This document shows positions 44,496 through 53,505 of a stretch of 64,000 nucleotides of DNA, in pieces. Position 1 is the stretch's first letter. Each line of letters opens with the position of its first letter. The position numbers and the translations under genes are program-made. The notes under the pieces were generated by a model. It was not told where the DNA came from and ran no database searches. It was given only the letters and a program-made list of their open reading frames with translations. Source of the stretch: Mycolicibacterium crocinum (GTDB lineage: Bacteria > Actinomycetota > Actinomycetes > Mycobacteriales > Mycobacteriaceae); NCBI RefSeq assembly GCF_022370635.2, contig NZ_CP092362.2, forward strand, positions 4,712,001 through 4,776,000, read 5' to 3'.

Positions 44496-45659
44496 ATGCG
44501 GGTGGCGATGATGACTCGGGAGTATCCACCCGAGGTTTACGGCGGGGCGGGCGTACACGTGACAGAACTCGTCGCACAGTTGCGGCGCCTCTGCGAAGTC
44601 GACGTGCACTGCATGGGAGCCCCGCGCCCGGGAGTCTTCGTCCACCAGCCCGACCCCGCACTCAAGGGCGCCAACCCGGCGCTGTCGACGTTGTCGGCGG
44701 ATCTGGTGATGGCCAACGCGGCCGCCGAGGCGACAGTGGTGCATTCGCACACCTGGTACACCGGGATGGCCGGTCACCTCGCGGCGCTGCTGTACGGGGT
44801 CCCGCACGTGCTCACCGCGCACTCCCTCGAACCGCTGCGGCCGTGGAAGGCCGAACAGCTCGGTGGCGGCTACCGGGTGTCGCTGTGGGTCGAGCGCACC
44901 GCGGTCGAAGCGGCCGACGCGGTGATCGCGGTCAGCTCCGGTATGCGCGAGGACGTCTTGAGCGTTTATCCGGCGTTGGACCCCAACCGCGTTCACGTCG
45001 TGAAGAACGGTATCGACACCGATGTCTGGTATCCGGCGCCGCCGGAGCGAGGCGAGTCGGTGCTCGCCGAACTCGGCGTCGACCCGTCGCGGCCGATGGT
45101 GGCGTTCGTCGGCCGGATCACCCGGCAGAAAGGCGTCCCGCACCTGATCGCCGCGGCACACCGGTTCGATCCGGAGATTCAGGTGGTGCTGTGCGCGGGC
45201 GCCCCCGACACCCCGGAGATCGCGGCTGAGGTGAGCTCGGCGGTGCAGGAGCTGGCCGCCAAGCGAAGCGGCGTGTTCTGGGTGCAGGAGTTCCTACCGA
45301 TCGGCAAGATCCGCGAAATACTCTCGGCGGCAACGGCTTTCGTGTGCCCATCGGTGTACGAACCGCTGGGGATCGTGAATCTGGAGGCGATGGCCTGCGG
45401 GACGGCCGTGGTGGCCTCCGACGTGGGCGGCATACCCGAGGTGGTCGACGACGGGGTGACGGGCACGTTGGTGCACTACGAGTCGAGCGATCCGGTGGGA
45501 TTCGAGACCGGACTGGCCGAAGCCGTCAATGCACTGGTGGGCGATCCTGAGAAGGCGCGCCGCTTCGGGACGGCCGGACGGCAACGCTGTATCGACGAGT
45601 TCTCCTGGGCACACATCGCCGAGCAGACGCTGGAGATTTACCGCAAGGTGTCGGCGTAG
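44496..45659 (+). CDS. glgM: Alpha-maltose-1-phosphate synthase (glycosyltransferase)
   Basis: This 387-residue GT4-fold glycosyltransferase is the mycobacterial homologue of Rv1212c (GlgA/GlgM). It links glucose from ADP-glucose to glucose-1-phosphate to make maltose-1-phosphate for the GlgE pathway. It opens MRVAMMTREYPPEVYGGAGVHVTEL, with the Rossmann domain site FVGRITRQKGVPHLI and donor-binding E-x7-E motif in PSVYEPLGIVNLEAM. The start is ATG 44496, 7 nt after TACCGT, so it is probably leaderless. It ends 17 bp before a strong terminator. Older annotations call it glgA. Confidence 0.94.
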   Translation: MRVAMMTREYPPEVYGGAGVHVTELVAQLRRLCEVDVHCMGAPRPGVFVHQPDPALKGANPALSTLSADLVMANAAAEATVVHSHTWYTGMAGHLAALLYGVPHVLTAHSLEPLRPWKAEQLGGGYRVSLWVERTAVEAADAVIAVSSGMREDVLSVYPALDPNRVHVVKNGIDTDVWYPAPPERGESVLAELGVDPSRPMVAFVGRITRQKGVPHLIAAAHRFDPEIQVVLCAGAPDTPEIAAEVSSAVQELAAKRSGVFWVQEFLPIGKIREILSAATAFVCPSVYEPLGIVNLEAMACGTAVVASDVGGIPEVVDDGVTGTLVHYESSDPVGFETGLAEAVNALVGDPEKARRFGTAGRQRCIDEFSWAHIAEQTLEIYRKVSA

Positions 45660-45675
45660 GCCGACCGGCAGAGAA

Positions 45676-45703
45676 GAAACCCCGCGGGTCGACGCGGGGT
45701 TTC
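45676..45703. terminator. Bidirectional hairpin terminator
   Basis: GAAACCCCGCG (45676-45686) and CGCGGGGTTTC (45693-45703) are perfect 11-bp inverted repeats around the loop GGTCGA. The arms end in AAA and TTT, giving a short U-run in both directions. It lies between the convergent glgM and DUF3117 genes and should end both transcripts. Confidence 0.9.
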
Positions 45704-45716
45704 GAAGGTGGATCAG

Positions 45717-45884
45717 TTAGCTGGTGACGTTCTTGAGTTCGTCACCGAGGGCGGCCGCCTCGTCGGGGGTCAACTCGACGACCAGCCGTCCACCGCCTTC
45801 CAGCGGTACTCGCATCACGATGCCGCGCCCCTCCTTGGTTGCTTCCAGCGGACCGTCACCGGTCCGGGGCTTCATCGCCGCCAT
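45717..45884 (-). CDS. DUF3117 small protein (Rv1211-like)
   Basis: This 55-residue protein starts MAAMKPRTGDGPLEATKEGRG and ends LTPDEAAALGDELKNVTS. It is a highly conserved actinobacterial family of unknown function, often annotated as Rv1211. The start is ATG 45884, preceded by GGAGGG at about 8 nt; a longer in-frame extension is not conserved. The pattern suggests a small beta-rich domain followed by a short helix. It converges on glgM across the terminator. Confidence 0.88.
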   Translation of the reverse strand: MAAMKPRTGDGPLEATKEGRGIVMRVPLEGGGRLVVELTPDEAAALGDELKNVTS

Positions 45885-46047
45885 CGAGTGCTCCCTCCAG
45901 ATTCGAGCCGGCCCGTGTCCACGGACCCGGTCCAACGCCGGGCACTTGGCTGGTGCGTCCGGCACTGAACTGCTTGTTTTCGATTCTATTGTTCCTTATC
46001 GGCGAGCATGGGTGTGAAAGGCCCGATTGAGGGGTCGGATTTGGCCC

Positions 46048-46638
46048 TCAGGCGGCGGTGGCCCGCGGCACCCAGCACGAGGCCAGGTGATCGTCGACCA
46101 TCCCGGTGGCCTGCATCAGGGCGTAGGCCGTGGTGGGGCCGACGAAGCGAAACCCGCGCTTCTTCAGGTCCTTGGCCATCGCCTGCGATTCCGGGGTGAT
46201 CGCCGGCACGTCGGCCAGGGATTTGGGGCGTGGGCGCGGCGGCGGGGCGTAGGACCACAGCAGGTCCGACAGGTCGACGTCGAGGTCGGCGACGGCCCGG
46301 GCGTTGGCGATGGTGGCCGCGATCTTGGCGCGGTTGCGCACGATGCCCTCGTCGGCCATTAGCCGGGCGATATCGCGCTCGGTGAAGCGGGCGACCTTCT
46401 CGATGTCGAACCCCTTGAAGGCTTTCCGGAAGTTGTCGCGCTTGCGCAGGATGATCAGCCAGGACAGGCCGCTTTGGAAGGCCTCGAGGCTCATTCGCTC
46501 GAATAGCGGCACCTGCCCGCGCAGGACCCGGCCCCACTCGTCGTCGTGGTAGTCGCGGTACAGCAGGGGGTGCGCCCCGGAAACAGGCTGAGCCCAGCCG
46601 CAGCGGGTGCGGCCGTCGTCGGGGGCCAGTTCGGTCAC
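46048..46638 (-). CDS. tag: 3-methyladenine DNA glycosylase I
   Basis: This 196-residue base-excision repair enzyme removes 3-methyladenine from alkylated DNA. It has the Tag signature RCGWAQPVSGAHPLLYRDYHDDEWG, a segment with the catalytic Glu in MSLEAFQSGLSW and the helix-hairpin region LMADEGIVRNRAKI. The C-terminal FRFVGPTTAYALMQATGMVDDH contains metal-binding residues. GTG 46638 overlaps the DivIVA-like gene's stop by GTGA, so they are coupled. It corresponds to Rv1210 (tagA). Confidence 0.95.
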   Translation of the reverse strand: MTELAPDDGRTRCGWAQPVSGAHPLLYRDYHDDEWGRVLRGQVPLFERMSLEAFQSGLSWLIILRKRDNFRKAFKGFDIEKVARFTERDIARLMADEGIVRNRAKIAATIANARAVADLDVDLSDLLWSYAPPPRPRPKSLADVPAITPESQAMAKDLKKRGFRFVGPTTAYALMQATGMVDDHLASCWVPRATAA

Positions 46639-46985
46639 ACCGGCTCCTCGTCCGCGCCGGAGGCGGCGTGGTGGGTGGCCACCGGCTCGTCGAGGCCCGC
46701 GGCCGCACGCACCGCGGACAGCTCGCCGCGCAGCTGGTCCAGCTCGGCGCCGAGGCGGTCGAGCACCCAGTCCACCTCGCTGGTCTTGTAACCGCGCAAC
46801 ACCTGGGTGAACTTGACGGCCTCGACGTCCTCGCCGGTGACTCCGGAGGCGGGCAGCACGGTGGCCGTCGTCGCCCGCGGCAGCGGCGGCAGGTCCTCGC
46901 CCCGCCCGAACACCAGGCTGGCCACACCGAACAGGACGATGCCGATCAGAATCAGCACCACCAGGTACAGCAGGATCAACGTCAC
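46635..46985 (-). CDS. DivIVA-domain membrane protein (Rv1209-like)
   Basis: This 116-residue protein has one N-terminal membrane helix (TLILLYLVVLILIGIVLFGVASLVFG). A short DivIVA-like motif follows (VKFTQVLRGYKTSEVDWVLDRLGAELDQLRGEL), ending in a helical coiled coil. The start is GTG 46985. The DivIVA motif usually binds curved membrane or poles through coiled coils; here the helix provides anchoring. It lies between gpgS and tag in the same order as Rv1208-Rv1210. Function not established. Confidence 0.85.
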   Translation of the reverse strand: MTLILLYLVVLILIGIVLFGVASLVFGRGEDLPPLPRATTATVLPASGVTGEDVEAVKFTQVLRGYKTSEVDWVLDRLGAELDQLRGELSAVRAAAGLDEPVATHHAASGADEEPV

Positions 46986-47036
46986 GTCACCGATATTGCC
47001 TTAACCGGCTGACAACGGCGGCGCGGCGGTGCGAAC

Positions 47037-47975
47037 TCAGCGCAGGGTGTTCATCGGCGGGCGGTCGGCCAGCGACACCGAGGTGGTCCGTGGCAGATAC
47101 CCGTCGAGCCCGTCGGGCAGGAACTGGGTCAGCCCGATCCCGGAGTCGGTGATGCCGCAGCGCGACAACAGGGTGGCGATCACCTGGCGGCTCATCGCAC
47201 CCAACTCGATCAGCGGGCGGTTGCGGTGCGCCCGCTTACCCAGGTTGACCTGAGCGATCGCGCCCAGACCGAGCTTGTCGTAGGTGTCGACCAGCAGGCC
47301 GATCTCCACGCCGTAACCCGGCGCGAACGGAACCGACGTCAGCAACTCTCGGGTGCCGGCATACTCGCCGCCCAGCGGCTGCAGCACGCACCCCAGCTCA
47401 GGGCGCAGCGCGGCCAGCAGCGGGCGGGCGACCAGCTCGGTGACCCGGCCACCGCCGTTGGCATCCTCGCCCTTACCGACCTTCAGCGGCCGCCGGTAGA
47501 ACCCCTTGACCAGGTGGATTCCGTCGCCGGTGAGCAGCGGGCCGACCAGTCGCGGCACGAACATCGGGTCGGGGTCGATCAGGTCGGAGTCGACGAACAC
47601 GATGATGTCGCCGGTGGTGGCGGCCAGTGAGCGCCACAGCACCTCGCCCTTGCCGGGTTGCGGCTCGACCTCGGGCACCGCCTGTTCGCGGGTGACCACC
47701 CGGGCGCCGGCGGCGATGGCCTCGATCTCGGTGTCGTCGGTCGAGCCGGAATCGAGCACGATCAGCTCGTCGACCAGAGTTCCGAGCAGCGGGCGGACGC
47801 TGTCCACCACCGAGCCGACGGTCTCCTCCTCGTTGAGCGCGGGCAAAACGACGGAGATGGTGCGGCCGCGCTTGGCGGCCACGAGTTCGTCGACGGTCCA
47901 GGTCGGCCGGCTCCAGCTGTGGTCGGACAGCCAGGTGTCACCGGGAAGTGTGTCGTTGGCAAAGAGTTCGGTCAT
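47037..47975 (-). CDS. gpgS: Glucosyl-3-phosphoglycerate synthase
   Basis: This 312-residue GT-A glycosyltransferase (GT81) makes glucosyl-3-phosphoglycerate from NDP-glucose and 3-phosphoglycerate. This is the first step of methylglucose lipopolysaccharide synthesis. It has the nucleotide-sugar segment ISVVLPALNEEETVGSVVDS and the metal motif in IIVFVDSDLIDPDP (Asp-Ser-Asp). PLGGEYAGTRELL and GYGVEIGLLVDTYDKLG follow, with acceptor residues. It corresponds to Rv1208. ATG 47975 overlaps the folP2 stop (ATGA). Confidence 0.95.
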   Translation of the reverse strand: MTELFANDTLPGDTWLSDHSWSRPTWTVDELVAAKRGRTISVVLPALNEEETVGSVVDSVRPLLGTLVDELIVLDSGSTDDTEIEAIAAGARVVTREQAVPEVEPQPGKGEVLWRSLAATTGDIIVFVDSDLIDPDPMFVPRLVGPLLTGDGIHLVKGFYRRPLKVGKGEDANGGGRVTELVARPLLAALRPELGCVLQPLGGEYAGTRELLTSVPFAPGYGVEIGLLVDTYDKLGLGAIAQVNLGKRAHRNRPLIELGAMSRQVIATLLSRCGITDSGIGLTQFLPDGLDGYLPRTTSVSLADRPPMNTLR

Positions 47976-48847
47976 GCCAGGCCCCTCACCGTCCGCGCCG
48001 GCGGACGTTCCCCACGGATCGACGCGACCATTTCCAGTACGCGCCGAGTGGGTCCCACCTCATGCACCCGGAACATCCGGGCGCCGTCGGCGGCGGCCAA
48101 AGCCGTTGCTGCCAGCGTGCCCTCGAGGCGTTCGGTGAGCTCCACACCCAAAGTCTCCCCGACAAAATCTTTGTTGCTCAGTGCCATCAGGACCGGCCAT
48201 CCGGTCTTAACAAGATCTTTTACGTGGCGCAACAAAGTAAGACCGTGATGAGTATTTTTGCCGAAATCGTGGGTCGGGTCGATGAGGATCGCGTCCCTGG
48301 CCACCCCGAGGGCGACCGCGCGTTCGGCGGCGGAGGTGACCTCGGCGATGACGTCGTCGACCACCCCGGTCTCGGTGATGCCGTAGTTGACCCGAAACGG
48401 GCGGGTGCGCGGTGTCGCACCTCCGGTGTGCGAGCACACCAGGCCGGCCCCGAATTCGGCGGCGACCTCCGGGAGGGCTGGGTCGGCGCCGGCCCAGGTG
48501 TCGTTGATCAGGTCCGCTCCGGCTGCGCAGGCTTGCTTGGCCACCGACGATCGCCAGGTGTCGACGCTGATCAGCTGGTCGGGGTACTCGCTGCGCAGCC
48601 ATTCGATGAACGGCACCACGCGGGCCGTTTCCTCGTCGGCGTCGACCGTGGTTCCCGGGCCTGCCTTGACTCCCCCGACGTCGACGACATCGGCCCCCTC
48701 GGCGACGACGCGATGCGCGGCGTCCTTGGCGGCCTGGTCGGTGAAGGTCGCGCCGCGGTCGTAGAACGAGTCGGGCGTGCGGTTGACGATCGCCATGATC
48801 AGCGCGCGATCACCGGCCACCGGCCGTCCGCAGAACGTCGACTTCAC
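47972..48847 (-). CDS. folP2: Dihydropteroate synthase-like protein
   Basis: This 291-residue TIM-barrel protein is of the DHPS family. Motifs are LIMAIVNRTPDSFYDRG (MxNxTPDSF), EGADVVDVGGVKAGPG, ISVDTWRSSVA, INDTW and the late MALSNKDFVGET. The usual metal- and pterin-binding residues of true DHPS are altered (GGVKAGPG for GGESTRPG), and M. tuberculosis FolP2 (Rv1207) lacks DHPS activity in reports I recall. The start is GTG 48847; no earlier start codon is suitable. It is coupled to gpgS downstream. Confidence 0.88.
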   Translation of the reverse strand: MKSTFCGRPVAGDRALIMAIVNRTPDSFYDRGATFTDQAAKDAAHRVVAEGADVVDVGGVKAGPGTTVDADEETARVVPFIEWLRSEYPDQLISVDTWRSSVAKQACAAGADLINDTWAGADPALPEVAAEFGAGLVCSHTGGATPRTRPFRVNYGITETGVVDDVIAEVTSAAERAVALGVARDAILIDPTHDFGKNTHHGLTLLRHVKDLVKTGWPVLMALSNKDFVGETLGVELTERLEGTLAATALAAADGARMFRVHEVGPTRRVLEMVASIRGERPPARTVRGLA

Positions 48848-48938
48848 CCCACCATGGTGCCTGGTGGCGCCGAGATCGACGAAATGCAGGCGTTTACTCG
48901 CAGTTCTTCTGCAAGACGTCGGTTTGGGCGAACCGGGG

Positions 48939-50750
48939 TCAGCCCTTGGGCCGGGAGCCGGACGCCACTTCCTTGGGGTAGTCGTCGTAGAACTCGACGT
49001 ACCCCTCATCGCGGCCCTTCAGCACGTACAGCGGGTCCTCGACCTTCTCGTCGTCGGCGCCGTAGCCCTGCTTGCGCAGATCGACTTTGCGGCTCTTGAA
49101 CGTCGAGGTTGTCTCCAACGATTCGACGATCCGGATGAACAGCGGCACGGCGTAGCTGGGCAGGTTGCTGTAGAGGGTCTCGGCCAGCGCCTTGCCGTCG
49201 AATTCCACACCGTCGCGCAGCTTGACCGCCGCCATGCCGGCCCGCCCGCCCGTGTCGGGCACCTCGACGCCGAACACCGTGGCTTCCTCGATGTTCTTGT
49301 CCTGGCCCAGCGCCGCTTCGACCTGGGTGGTGGCGACGTTCTCGCCTTTCCACCGGAAGGTGTCGCCGAGCCGGTCGGCGAAGGCTGCGTGCCGCATGCC
49401 CTGCGGGCTCATCACATCGCCGGTGTTGAACCACACGTCGCCCTCTTTGAACGCGTTGCGCACCAACTTCTTCTCGCTGGCTTCCTTGTCGGTGTAGCCG
49501 TCGAAGGGCGAGAGCTTGTTCACCGGGCTGATCAGCAGCCCGGGCTGGCCGGGTGGCACCTTGCGGACGCGGCCGTTCTCGTCGCGCGCCGGCTCGCCGG
49601 TCTCGGCGTCGTACTCCACGTAGGCCAGCGGCGTCGGGCTGATGCCGGTGGTCTTGGGGATGTTGAAGATGTTGATGAACGCGGTGTTGCCTTCGCTGGC
49701 GGCGTAGAACTCGGCGACCCGGCCGATGTTGAACCGCTTGGTGAACTCCTCCCAGATCTCCGGGCGAAGACCGTTGCCGGCGATGACCCGGATCTTGTGG
49801 GCGCGGTCGGTGTCCTTGGGCGGCTGGTTGAGCAGATACCGGCAGACCTCGCCGATGTAGATGAACGCAGTGGCTTCCATCTGGATGACGTCATCCCAGA
49901 ATCGCGACGCCGAGAACGACTTGCCCAGTGCCAGGGTGCCGCCCGCGTTGATCACCGACGACACCGCGACCGTGAGCGCGTTGTTGTGGTAGAGCGGCAG
50001 CGGGCAGTACAGGGTGTCGTTGCTGTTGAGCCGCAGACCCAATCCGCCGAACGCGGCCAGTGCACGCAGCCACCGATGATGGGTCATCACACTGGCTTTC
50101 GGGTGCCCGGTGGTGCCCGAGGTGAAGATGTAGAACGCGGTGTCCTTGGCCTGAACCTGCGATGCCGACGCCGGGTTGTCGGTCGGCTTGCCCTTCGCCT
50201 GCTCCTCGAAGTCCTCGATCGTCATCAGATCGGCGACCTCTGCGCCGCTCTCCTTGATCGGGTCGATCAGATCCGACTCGGCGATGACGACGGTGGCGTC
50301 GAGCAGACCGATGCTGTGCGACAACACATCTCCGCGCTGGTGATAGTTCAGCATGCCGGCGACCGCACCGCATTTGACCGCGGCGAGCATCATCAGCACG
50401 GCGTTGGGCGAGTTGCGCAGCATGATGCCGACGACGTCGCCGCGGCCAACTCCCTTGTCGGCCAACACCGCCGCGAAGCGGTTGGCCGCCTCGTTGGCTT
50501 CCCGGTAGGTGAGCTTGTCGTCGCCCATCCGGATGAACACCTTGTCGCCGTACTTCGCGGCGCGCTCCTGGAACACCTTGCCGATCGAGGTCTTCGTCGT
50601 CGGCAGCGCCAGCAGGCCGGTCAGCGCACCACGCAGGATCACCGGCGCGTCCATCACCACCGACGGCAGCCGGGTGGCCAAGTCCAATAACCCGACCGAG
50701 TGCTTCGCCGAGTCCTTCGAACCGGATTCACCGGAATCGTTACCGGCCAT
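48939..50750 (-). CDS. fadD6: Long-chain fatty-acyl-CoA synthetase FadD6
   Basis: This 603-residue member of the very-long-chain acyl-CoA synthetase/FATP branch activates fatty acids to acyl-CoA. It has the AMP-binding motif YIFTSGTTGHPKASVMTHHR, the FATP segment RFNIGRVAEFYAASEGN, and the adenylate motif VWFNTGDVMSPQG. FADRLGDTFRWKGENVATTQVE is followed by the C-terminal TSTFKSRKVDLRKQGY. The start is ATG 50750 with GGGAGG 9 nt upstream. It follows the LOG gene by 50 bp and corresponds to Rv1206. Confidence 0.95.
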   Translation of the reverse strand: MAGNDSGESGSKDSAKHSVGLLDLATRLPSVVMDAPVILRGALTGLLALPTTKTSIGKVFQERAAKYGDKVFIRMGDDKLTYREANEAANRFAAVLADKGVGRGDVVGIMLRNSPNAVLMMLAAVKCGAVAGMLNYHQRGDVLSHSIGLLDATVVIAESDLIDPIKESGAEVADLMTIEDFEEQAKGKPTDNPASASQVQAKDTAFYIFTSGTTGHPKASVMTHHRWLRALAAFGGLGLRLNSNDTLYCPLPLYHNNALTVAVSSVINAGGTLALGKSFSASRFWDDVIQMEATAFIYIGEVCRYLLNQPPKDTDRAHKIRVIAGNGLRPEIWEEFTKRFNIGRVAEFYAASEGNTAFINIFNIPKTTGISPTPLAYVEYDAETGEPARDENGRVRKVPPGQPGLLISPVNKLSPFDGYTDKEASEKKLVRNAFKEGDVWFNTGDVMSPQGMRHAAFADRLGDTFRWKGENVATTQVEAALGQDKNIEEATVFGVEVPDTGGRAGMAAVKLRDGVEFDGKALAETLYSNLPSYAVPLFIRIVESLETTSTFKSRKVDLRKQGYGADDEKVEDPLYVLKGRDEGYVEFYDDYPKEVASGSRPKG

Positions 50751-50800
50751 CGCTGCCACCTCCCGTATCTCGCCCGTCCCGCGGGTCAGCGTAACCCTGG

Positions 50801-51364
50801 TCACGTCCCGGGCGTGCAGGCGTCGAGAGCCGCTTCGACATCGTCGACGACCACCAGCCGGTCCAGTGCGGCCCGCGCGACGAAGCCGGTCTCGACCAGA
50901 GACTCCAGCCAGGTGCGCAGGCCGTCATAGTGGCCGGCGGGATCGAGCAGCACCACCGGCTTTGCATGCATACCCAGGTACCCAGCTGTCCACGTTTCGA
51001 AAAGTTCCTCCAGCGTGCCGATCCCACCGGGTAATGCCACGAACGCGTCGCTGCGGTCTTCCATGACTTGTTTGCGCTGACGCATGGTGTCGGTGACGAT
51101 CAGCTCGTCGGCGTCGACGTCGGCCAGTTCGCGGTGCACCAGCGCCTTGGGGATGACTCCGACCGTCCGGCCGCCGTGCGACCGCGCGCCCTCGGCCACC
51201 GATCCCATCGCCGAGACGTTGCCGCCGCCGGAGACCAGCGTCCAGCCGCGATCGGCGATCGCCTCCCCGACCCGGCGGGCGAGGTCAAGCAGCTCGGGGT
51301 GGCGCGGTCCGGATGCGCAGTAGACGCACACCGCCCACTCGTCGTCGCGGTTCTCGGGTTCCAC
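50801..51364 (-). CDS. LOG-family nucleotide 5'-monophosphate nucleosidase
   Basis: This 187-residue protein is a LOG (lonely guy) type phosphoribohydrolase. Family members release cytokinin-like bases from N6-modified AMP. It has GWTLVSGGGNVSAMGSVAEGARSHGG and the catalytic signature PGGIGTLEELFETWT, plus the conserved arginine in MRQRKQVM. The M. tuberculosis homologue (Rv1205) makes cytokinins, and its control by the proteasome protects against nitric oxide; I recall this from published work. A Rossmann-like fold is expected. The gene is divergent from the ATPase at 51436. Confidence 0.93.
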   Translation of the reverse strand: MEPENRDDEWAVCVYCASGPRHPELLDLARRVGEAIADRGWTLVSGGGNVSAMGSVAEGARSHGGRTVGVIPKALVHRELADVDADELIVTDTMRQRKQVMEDRSDAFVALPGGIGTLEELFETWTAGYLGMHAKPVVLLDPAGHYDGLRTWLESLVETGFVARAALDRLVVVDDVEAALDACTPGT

Positions 51365-51435
51365 ACCGGCAAACCTAACGCAGCCGATTTACCGCTATTG
51401 CCGTGCCGGTGCGGCCCGGCAAATAAAGTCCGGCT

Positions 51436-53505
51436 ATGCCCAATCGGTGGCCTGTCGTGCCGCGCCAGTCCTGTGACGATGCGCTCGGCCTACTCGGAAA
51501 GCATCGCGGCCTCGCGCTGGTGGGCGCCGACGGGACCGGCAAGACGACGCTGGCCGATCAGATCGCCGAGCGTCTCGGCGAGAAGAATCCGGTTCGGGTG
51601 AAAGCCACCGCGACGCAGGCGGGCGTACCCTTTGGCGCGTTCGGCCCGCTGGTCGAAGTCCACGAGGTGGGCAAACCGGCGGCACTGATCCACTCGGCGC
51701 TGGAATCGCTATTGGCCCAAGCTCAAAGCACGCTGATCCTCGTCGACGACGCCCAACTGCTCGACCCGCTGTCGGCCAGTCTGGTCTACCAACTGGCGCG
51801 GCACGGTTCGGCGCGGCTGATCGTGACGGTGCGGGCGGGTGCGACGTTGCCGTCGGCGGTGACCGCGCTGTGGGAGGACGGCCTGCTGGCCAAGCTCGAC
51901 GTCGGCCCGCTCGATGAGGACGAAACCCGTTCTGTGCTAGCCGAATTGGGTGAGTCTCTGGATGACGAGTACCGCCGCACCGGTGGAAATCCCTTGGAGT
52001 TGCGGTTGCACCTGCAGACCCAGTCGGCGGCCACGTCGCTGGAGCCACTGGTCGACGCGTACCTCGCGGAGCTGTCGCCGGCGGCGCGCACGGTGCTCGG
52101 CTACCTGGCCGTGCATCAGCCGCTCTCCCGCGATGACCTGATCGCACTGACCTCCAAAGAAGCGGTCGAGCAGGCTGAAAATGCCGGGGCCGCCGCGGTA
52201 TTCGACTCCGCGGTGTACGCCGGACATCCGCTGTTCGCCGAGCGCGTGGCCCACGATGCCGACCCGGCCGACACCAGGCGGTTGCGCACCGAAATCCTGG
52301 CTCAACTCACCACCCAGCCGCATCGCCACCTCGGCGACCGGTTGGGCCGCGCGGTACTGGCCCTCGACAGCGACTCCCCCGAGTCCGTTGACGATGTGGT
52401 GGCCGCGGCGCAACAAGCATTGCGGCTCGGCGATCTGACCTTGAGTGAACGCCTCGCCGGTGCGGCGCTGCAGCGCAGTGAACGCTTCGACGCCCGGCTG
52501 GCGCTGAGCTACGCGCTGGCCTGGCAGGGCCGCGGCCGGGAGGCGGATTCGGTGCTGGCCGAGGTGGATGCGGCCGCGTTGTCGGAGGACGAAGTGATGG
52601 CGTGGGCGCTGCCGCGGGCGGCGAACCAGTTCTGGATGCTGTCCGAGCCCGAGCGCGCGACCGCGTTCCTGCAGAACACCCGCAAACGGATCAGCACGAC
52701 AGCTGCCCGGCTCACCCTGGATGCGTTGAGCGCGACGTTCGCGATGAACGCCGGCAACGTGGCCCGCGCCCTCGAGATCGCGGGCGAGGTGCTGGCCGAT
52801 CCGGAAGCCGAGGACATGGCGGTCGCGTGGGCGGCCAGCGCGTCGGCGCTGTGCTCGGCGCGGATGGGCCGATTCGATCAGGTGGATGCACTGGTGCAGC
52901 GGGCGCTGGACGCCGAGCATCCCGGGCTGCTGCGGTTCACCGTCGGCCTGGCGCAGACGACCACACTGTTGATGACCGGGCAGCCCGACGCGGCACTGGA
53001 GGCCGCGGGTGCGTTCACCGACTTCGCCGAGCTGGCCCAGCCGGGCCGCGCGATCGGCGAGGTTCTGCTGGCGCAGGTGCTGATCGCACAAAAGGATCCG
53101 TCGGCGGCAGCGCAGGTCCTGGGCCCTGCCGCGGCGACGCTGGAGCGGACCGGCTATTCGTGGGGTCCACTGTCGCTGATGTATCTGACCACCGCGCTGG
53201 CCCAGCAGGGCGAGATTGCCGAGTCGGCCAAGGCGCTGAGCCGCGCCGACGCCCGGCACGGCACCAAGTCGGCGTTGTTCGCCCCCGAACTCGGGGTGGC
53301 GCGGGCGTGGCGGCTGGCCACCGTGGGCGAAGGCACCCACGCGGCGATCGACGCGGCCCGCGAAGCCGCCCGCGGGGCGGAGCGCAGCGGTCAGCTGGGG
53401 GTCGCGGTGTGGGCGTGGAACGAGGCCGCCCGGCTCGGCGATCCGCAGGCCGCCGCTGCGATCGCGAAGCTGGGCGAGACGGTGGACTGCGCGTTCACCC
53501 GGTGA
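51436..53505 (+). CDS. ATPase with TPR-like C-terminal region (Rv1204c-like)
   Basis: This 689-residue cytoplasmic protein has an AAA/STAND-type N-terminal domain. Walker A is ALVGADGTGKTTLADQI (residues about 27-43), with Walker B STLILVDDAQLLD (about 96-108). A winged-helix-like segment follows (YLAVHQPLSRDDLIALTS). The rest is a helical, TPR-like solenoid. This layout resembles MalT-type LuxR regulators, but the C-terminal HTH domain is missing. TAAAGT (51424-51429) lies 6 nt before the ATG, so a leaderless transcript is likely. Function unknown; it converges on dapE with an 11-bp overlap. Confidence 0.83.
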   Translation: MPNRWPVVPRQSCDDALGLLGKHRGLALVGADGTGKTTLADQIAERLGEKNPVRVKATATQAGVPFGAFGPLVEVHEVGKPAALIHSALESLLAQAQSTLILVDDAQLLDPLSASLVYQLARHGSARLIVTVRAGATLPSAVTALWEDGLLAKLDVGPLDEDETRSVLAELGESLDDEYRRTGGNPLELRLHLQTQSAATSLEPLVDAYLAELSPAARTVLGYLAVHQPLSRDDLIALTSKEAVEQAENAGAAAVFDSAVYAGHPLFAERVAHDADPADTRRLRTEILAQLTTQPHRHLGDRLGRAVLALDSDSPESVDDVVAAAQQALRLGDLTLSERLAGAALQRSERFDARLALSYALAWQGRGREADSVLAEVDAAALSEDEVMAWALPRAANQFWMLSEPERATAFLQNTRKRISTTAARLTLDALSATFAMNAGNVARALEIAGEVLADPEAEDMAVAWAASASALCSARMGRFDQVDALVQRALDAEHPGLLRFTVGLAQTTTLLMTGQPDAALEAAGAFTDFAELAQPGRAIGEVLLAQVLIAQKDPSAAAQVLGPAAATLERTGYSWGPLSLMYLTTALAQQGEIAESAKALSRADARHGTKSALFAPELGVARAWRLATVGEGTHAAIDAAREAARGAERSGQLGVAVWAWNEAARLGDPQAAAAIAKLGETVDCAFTR

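Noticed and set aside
48777..50690. Long open frame on the plus strand opposite fadD6
   Set aside because: Antisense shadow of a well-supported acyl-CoA synthetase; no recognisable fold.
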